A DNA stretch of 64,000 nucleotides from VXRJ01 sp964636705 (GTDB lineage: Bacteria; Acidobacteriota; Vicinamibacteria; Vicinamibacterales; UBA8438): the NCBI GenBank assembly GCA_964636705.1, contig CAZWUJ010000007.1:62001-126000 (forward strand). The letters are read 5' to 3'. Shown here piece by piece: positions 60,266 to 64,000 of the stretch. The notes under the pieces were generated by a model. That model did no database searches and was not told where the DNA came from. It saw only the letters and a list, made by a program, of their open reading frames with translations. The position numbers and the translations under genes are program-made. Positions within the stretch are counted from its first letter, which is position 1; each line of letters begins with the position of its first letter.

Positions 60266-61246
60266 CTACAGGCCGAGGCGTGCCTCGGCGGCGCGAACGG
60301 TATTAGACAGCAGCATGGTGATCGTCAGCGGACCGACACCGCCGGGGACTGGAGTGAGGGCTCCGGCGACGTTCGCCACCTCCGGATGGACGTCGCCCGA
60401 GAGCACCTGACCGCGGCGCTCGAACGCCCTCAGTTTGCGGCTCCCCTCGCCGAAGATTGCAACCACTTGATCGCGGTCCGTCAACGCGTTCGTGCCGACG
60501 TCAATCACCGTGGCTCCCGGCCTGACGAAGTCCGCCCTGATGAAGGCGGGACGGCCGATCGCCGCAACCAGGATGTCTGCCTCGGACGCGACATGCGGCA
60601 GATTCACCGTGCGCGAATGACAGATCGTGACCGTAGCGTGCCGGTGCAGCAACAGCATGGCTGCCGGCTTGCCGACGATGTCACTCCGGCCGATCACGAC
60701 GGCTCGCCGCCCGGCGATCGGGATCTCGTGCCGATCGAGGAGCTCGATGATGCCGGACGGCGTACACGGCGAGAACGTCGGCCGGCCCTGCACCAACCGT
60801 CCTACGGTCACGGGGTGTAGGCCGTCTGCATCCTTTGCCGGGTCGATCGCGTCGAAGATCCGCTGCTCGGCGTCGTCCCCCATACCGGACGGGAGCGGTG
60901 ACTGCACCAGGATGCCGTCTATTCCGTCGTCACGGTTGAACGCTTCGACCACCGCGAGCGCCTGGTCGAACGTTGCGGAGGCGGGCAGTGTCCGCAGGTC
61001 GATCGCCATGCCGAGCGCCTCGCCCGCCGAGACCTTCCCCCGCACATAGATGGCCGAACCGGGATCGTCTCCCGCGAGCAGGATGCCGAGGGCCGGCGGG
61101 CGCCCCGCCGACACGCGCACAGCCTCGATGCGCGGCCGAAGCGATTCGCGAATTGCCTCGGCAACTTCCGCGCCGTCAAGGTGGCGCGCCGTACCGCCAG
61201 CGGGCGGCGCAGATTTCAGAGCGGCAGGAGATGGTTCGGACGCCAT
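60266..61246 (-). CDS. folD: Methylenetetrahydrofolate dehydrogenase/cyclohydrolase
   Basis: 326 residues from the ATG at 61246; the frame stays open to 61393 but the extra part does not resemble FolD. An N-terminal Ala/Pro-rich stretch precedes the catalytic domain. Motifs: SAIYVRGKVSAGEALGMAID with the catalytic Lys, GILVQSPLPSG, ID-PAKDADGLHPVTVGRLVQ, the NADP site VVIGRSDIVGKPAAMLLLHR, and PVPGGVGPLTITMLLSNT. It interconverts 5,10-methylene-, methenyl- and 10-formyl-tetrahydrofolate. Divergent from the NSS transporter gene, about 140 bases away. Confidence 0.95.
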   Translation of the reverse strand: MASEPSPAALKSAPPAGGTARHLDGAEVAEAIRESLRPRIEAVRVSAGRPPALGILLAGDDPGSAIYVRGKVSAGEALGMAIDLRTLPASATFDQALAVVEAFNRDDGIDGILVQSPLPSGMGDDAEQRIFDAIDPAKDADGLHPVTVGRLVQGRPTFSPCTPSGIIELLDRHEIPIAGRRAVVIGRSDIVGKPAAMLLLHRHATVTICHSRTVNLPHVASEADILVAAIGRPAFIRADFVRPGATVIDVGTNALTDRDQVVAIFGEGSRKLRAFERRGQVLSGDVHPEVANVAGALTPVPGGVGPLTITMLLSNTVRAAEARLGL

Positions 61247-61383
61247 GCAGGAAAATCTCGTCTGGCAGCGATGCGCTTGGGAGTCTAACCGAGTTTCGGT
61301 AGAATGCCTCGCGACATGGGCGCACCGACCGTCCCGCCCTGCCCTTCCCGCCACGTGCGTCAACCGGAACGGCGCGCGACCCG

Positions 61384-62751
61384 ATGACTGCACCGGGGGG
61401 TCGCGGCGCCTGGGGCTCCCGTACCGGGTTCATCCTGGCCGCGGCCGGCTCCGCGGTCGGTCTGGGCAACATCTGGGGATTCCCCACCCAGGTGGGACAG
61501 GGGGGCGGCGCCGTTTTCGTCCTCATCTACCTCTCCTGCGTGCTTCTCATCTGCATTCCCATCCAGGTGGCGGAGATCGCGATGGGCCGGCGGACCCAGC
61601 AGAGCCCCGTCGGATCGTTCGCCGCCCTCGCACCGGGACGCGCCTGGTGGCTGGTGGGAGGACTCGGCGTCCTGGCCGGCGCGGGCATTCTTTCCTTCTA
61701 CTCCGTGATCGCGGGTTGGGCGGTTGCCTACATGTGGTTTGCCGCAACCGGCGCGCTCCCCACCGCCGCTGAGGAAGTGGGAAGCTTCTTCGGCGACTTC
61801 ACGGCCAACGGTCTGGTGGCCATTGTCCTCGCCGTAGTGGTCATCGGAACCACCGCCGGCGTGCTGCTCGGCGGTGTCCGTTCGGGCATCGAGCGCGTCA
61901 CCAAGACGCTGATGCCGGCGCTGCTGGTCCTGCTCGTGCTGCTGGCGATCCGCGCCGTCACGCTGCCGGGCGCCGCAGAGGGAATTGCCTACTACCTGCA
62001 GCCCGACTTCTCGGAGGTGGCGAACTTCGGCATCGTCAACGCGGCGCTCGGCCAAGCGTTTTTCTCGCTCAGCCTCGGCATGGGCTGCATGATCACCTAC
62101 GGGAGCTACCTGAGCAGGCGCGACGGCATCGCGATCTCCGCCATCTGGATCGCCATGCTCGATACCGGAATCGCGCTCCTCGCCGGTTTCATCATTTTTC
62201 CGACCGGCTTCTCCATAGCCGGCTTCGATCCCGCGGCGAGCGGGCCAGGACTCATCTTCGCGGTCCTGCCGGGACTGTTCGCCACACTGCCGGGTGGACA
62301 GCTTTTCGGAGCAACGTTCTTCCTGCTGCTGAGCGTCGCCGCCCTGACCTCCACGATCTCGCTGCTCGAGGTGCCGGTGGCGCACTGCGTCGACGCTCTC
62401 GGCTGGACACGGCGGCGCGCCGTTGGCACGGTGACGCTGATCGTGTCGGCGTTCGCTATCCCGTGCGCCCTCTCCAGCGGCGCGGTTCCGGTCCTCACCA
62501 GCCTGCCCGGACTCGGCATCGACTTCCTGACCCTGATGGTGACCGTCTGGAACGAGTTCGCCCTGCCGATCGGCGGCCTGCTGACCGCAATCTTCGTCGG
62601 TTGGGTCTGGCGCGTCGACGGCGCGCTGGAGGAGTTGCGGGCGCATGGCGGTTGGTTCCCGGCCCCGCGAGTCTGGGCGGTGCTGCTTCGGTGGGTCTGC
62701 CCCGCAGCAATCGCTTCCATCATCATCGGCACCATGGTCGCGATGTTCTGA
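61384..62751 (+). CDS. Sodium-dependent transporter (NSS/SNF family)
   Basis: 455 residues with about eleven or twelve spans. The start GSRTGFILAAAGSAVGLGNI followed by WGFPTQVGQGGGAVFVLIY is the conserved helix 1 with the Na+ and substrate sites of the LeuT fold. Further motifs: PIQVAEIAMGRRT and a short C-terminus. NSS carriers take up amino acids or related amines with Na+. The substrate is not readable. A TAGAAT box lies at 61300-61305. The next gene, another Na+-coupled carrier, follows after three bases. Confidence 0.92.
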   Translation: MTAPGGRGAWGSRTGFILAAAGSAVGLGNIWGFPTQVGQGGGAVFVLIYLSCVLLICIPIQVAEIAMGRRTQQSPVGSFAALAPGRAWWLVGGLGVLAGAGILSFYSVIAGWAVAYMWFAATGALPTAAEEVGSFFGDFTANGLVAIVLAVVVIGTTAGVLLGGVRSGIERVTKTLMPALLVLLVLLAIRAVTLPGAAEGIAYYLQPDFSEVANFGIVNAALGQAFFSLSLGMGCMITYGSYLSRRDGIAISAIWIAMLDTGIALLAGFIIFPTGFSIAGFDPAASGPGLIFAVLPGLFATLPGGQLFGATFFLLLSVAALTSTISLLEVPVAHCVDALGWTRRRAVGTVTLIVSAFAIPCALSSGAVPVLTSLPGLGIDFLTLMVTVWNEFALPIGGLLTAIFVGWVWRVDGALEELRAHGGWFPAPRVWAVLLRWVCPAAIASIIIGTMVAMF

Positions 62752-62754
62752 GTC

Positions 62755-64000
62755 ATGGATGCCCTGACCGCCTGGTTGGCGCGGGCCGAGGAACTCCTCT
62801 ACCACCCGTTCGCCCTGCCGCTCCTGCTCGTCCTGGTCGGCGGCGTGGTCACCGTCTGGACCGGCTTCGTCCAGGTGCGCCGCTTCCCCTTCGCCGTCGT
62901 GCAGACGTTCGGGGGCATGTTCCGCCCGTCGCGCGAAGGCCGAGGCACGATCAGTTCGTTCCAGGCGCTCTCGACCGCACTGGCCGCCACCGTCGGCAAC
63001 GGCAACATCGCCGGCGTCGCCACCGCAATCCTGATCGGTGGGCCCGGCGCGGTTTTCTGGATGTGGATCACCGCCATTGCGGGCATGGCGACGAAGTACG
63101 CCGAGGCAGTCCTGGGGGTCCACTACCGGGTTACGCGGGAGACCGGCGAGATGGCGGCGGGGCCGATGTACTACATCGTTCGCGGCATCCCCCATGCTCC
63201 GACGGCCCGGACCCTGGCCGTGCTCTTCGCCGTCTTCGGCGCGGCAACCGCGCTGTTCGGCACGGGCAACATGGTGCAATCGAACGCGATCGCCCGCACG
63301 TTCGTCGAGGCGGCGCGCAGCACGGCGGGAATCGACCCGCCTCTCTGGATGCCCGGCATCCTGATCACCGTAGTCGTCGGGCTCATCCTTCTCGGCGGCA
63401 TCCGGCGGATCGCCGCGGTGGCCGAACGGCTAGTGCCGTCGATGATCGTCCTCTATCTGCTTGCCGCGGTCGTCTACATCGTGCTGAACGCGAACCAGAT
63501 CCCTGCAATCTTCCTGCAGATCGTGACCGGCGCCTTCACTCCGCTGGCGGCAGTGGGCGGCGTTGCCGGTGCGTCGATTGCGCAGGTGGTGGCAGCGGGG
63601 ATAAGCCGCGGCGTCCTGTCGAACGAAGCCGGACTGGGGAGCGGGCCGATTGCCCACGGCATCGCGAAGGTCAAGCATCCGTGTGAGCAGGGGGTCGTCA
63701 GTATCTTCGAGGTCTTCACAGACACGATTGTCGTCTGCTCGATGACGGCGTTCGTCATCATTTCGTCAGGCCTCTGGACCGACCCGGCCTACCAGGGCGC
63801 GAGCGCCGACCTGACCGCCGCCGCGTTCGGCACGACCATTCCATATTCACAGTTGCTCGTCGCCGTCTGCTCGCTCCTGTTCGGTTTGTCGACGCTACTG
63901 GGGTGGGCCTACTACGGCGAGAAGTGCATCGAGTTCCTCGTCGGCTCGAGCGTCATCACGCCCTATCGCACCGTCTTCGTGGCGTTCGTCCTGATCGGCT
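62755..64000 (+). CDS. Sodium:alanine/glycine symporter (AGCS family), C-terminus cut off
   Basis: 415 residues are present before the window ends; the full length is usually about 450-540. Starts MDALTAWLARAEELLYHPFA. Family motifs: TWSGFVQVRRF-like segment (WTGFVQVRRFPF), FQALSTALAATVGNGNIAGV, GPGAVFWMWITAIAGMATKY with AEAVLGVHYR, and AAGPMYYIVRGI. Later AGISRGVLSNEAGLGSGPIA is the diagnostic AGCS signature. Co-transcribed with the NSS gene three bases upstream. Likely substrate is alanine or glycine. Confidence 0.93.
   Translation, partial: MDALTAWLARAEELLYHPFALPLLLVLVGGVVTVWTGFVQVRRFPFAVVQTFGGMFRPSREGRGTISSFQALSTALAATVGNGNIAGVATAILIGGPGAVFWMWITAIAGMATKYAEAVLGVHYRVTRETGEMAAGPMYYIVRGIPHAPTARTLAVLFAVFGAATALFGTGNMVQSNAIARTFVEAARSTAGIDPPLWMPGILITVVVGLILLGGIRRIAAVAERLVPSMIVLYLLAAVVYIVLNANQIPAIFLQIVTGAFTPLAAVGGVAGASIAQVVAAGISRGVLSNEAGLGSGPIAHGIAKVKHPCEQGVVSIFEVFTDTIVVCSMTAFVIISSGLWTDPAYQGASADLTAAAFGTTIPYSQLLVAVCSLLFGLSTLLGWAYYGEKCIEFLVGSSVITPYRTVFVAFVLIG

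Overview
This is a GC-rich chromosomal window from a Gram-negative heterotroph. The best guess is Acidobacteriota, possibly the Vicinamibacteria branch. That rests on gene content and style: Kdo/LPS genes with a LapB homologue, a 1045-residue peptidase/beta-propeller/beta-barrel protein, a multihaem-cytochrome bc complex, KorAB and an ACE-type M2 lipoprotein. No 16S gene or other decisive marker is present, so the assignment is an inference. I see no integrase, transposase, phage gene or CRISPR array; the window reads as core chromosome.

Layout. 1-6 kb: a cut-off sodium:solute symporter, a stand-alone LigD-type 3'-phosphoesterase, YvcK, a TlpA-like thioredoxin, two small proteins, a DUF72 protein and a YheT-type hydrolase. 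6-14 kb: the peptidase/propeller/barrel protein, repeat copy A, a TPR plus double-retropepsin protein, ferredoxin-nuoB-nuoI, and a small prepilin/PilZ-like/ComEA group. 14-27 kb: a metallo-hydrolase, lactate permease, cupin, M2 peptidase, an ABC-2 exporter, purA, an AAA-like ATPase, rnc, a SpoIIE-type phosphatase, DUF368 and cutA. 27-36.6 kb: an initiator tRNA gene, glnB-amt, a tartrate/malate dehydrogenase-like gene, a class III CoA-transferase facing a crotonase-fold gene, a TalPGI-type phosphoglucose isomerase, and the divergent NAD-salvage pair pncB/pncA.

36.6-51 kb is the energy block, all on the minus strand: icd-mdh-sucC-sucD-korA-korB-ndk, then HEAT protein-Rieske-cytochrome b (N part)-cytochrome b (C part)-octahaem cytochrome c. 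The first group covers isocitrate to succinate plus malate to oxaloacetate. The second encodes an unusual bc-type quinol oxidase whose electron exit is an eight-haem membrane-anchored cytochrome. 51-64 kb: serA, an orphan GspC/PilP-like protein, the Kdo cluster kdsB-pyrG-kdsA-kdsD-lapB, coaE, folD, and two sodium-coupled transporters, the last cut off by the window end.

The most distinctive feature not explained by genes is a dispersed hairpin element found four times (9228, 36554, 53038, 53713). Its stem is kept by paired base changes between copies, and at two convergent gene junctions it supplies the stop codons of the flanking genes. Other points: a perfect 15-bp hairpin around a prepilin start codon, a bc subunit IV with APWY in place of PEWY, a crotonase without either catalytic glutamate, and a P-loop ATPase with Arg in place of the Walker A Lys.
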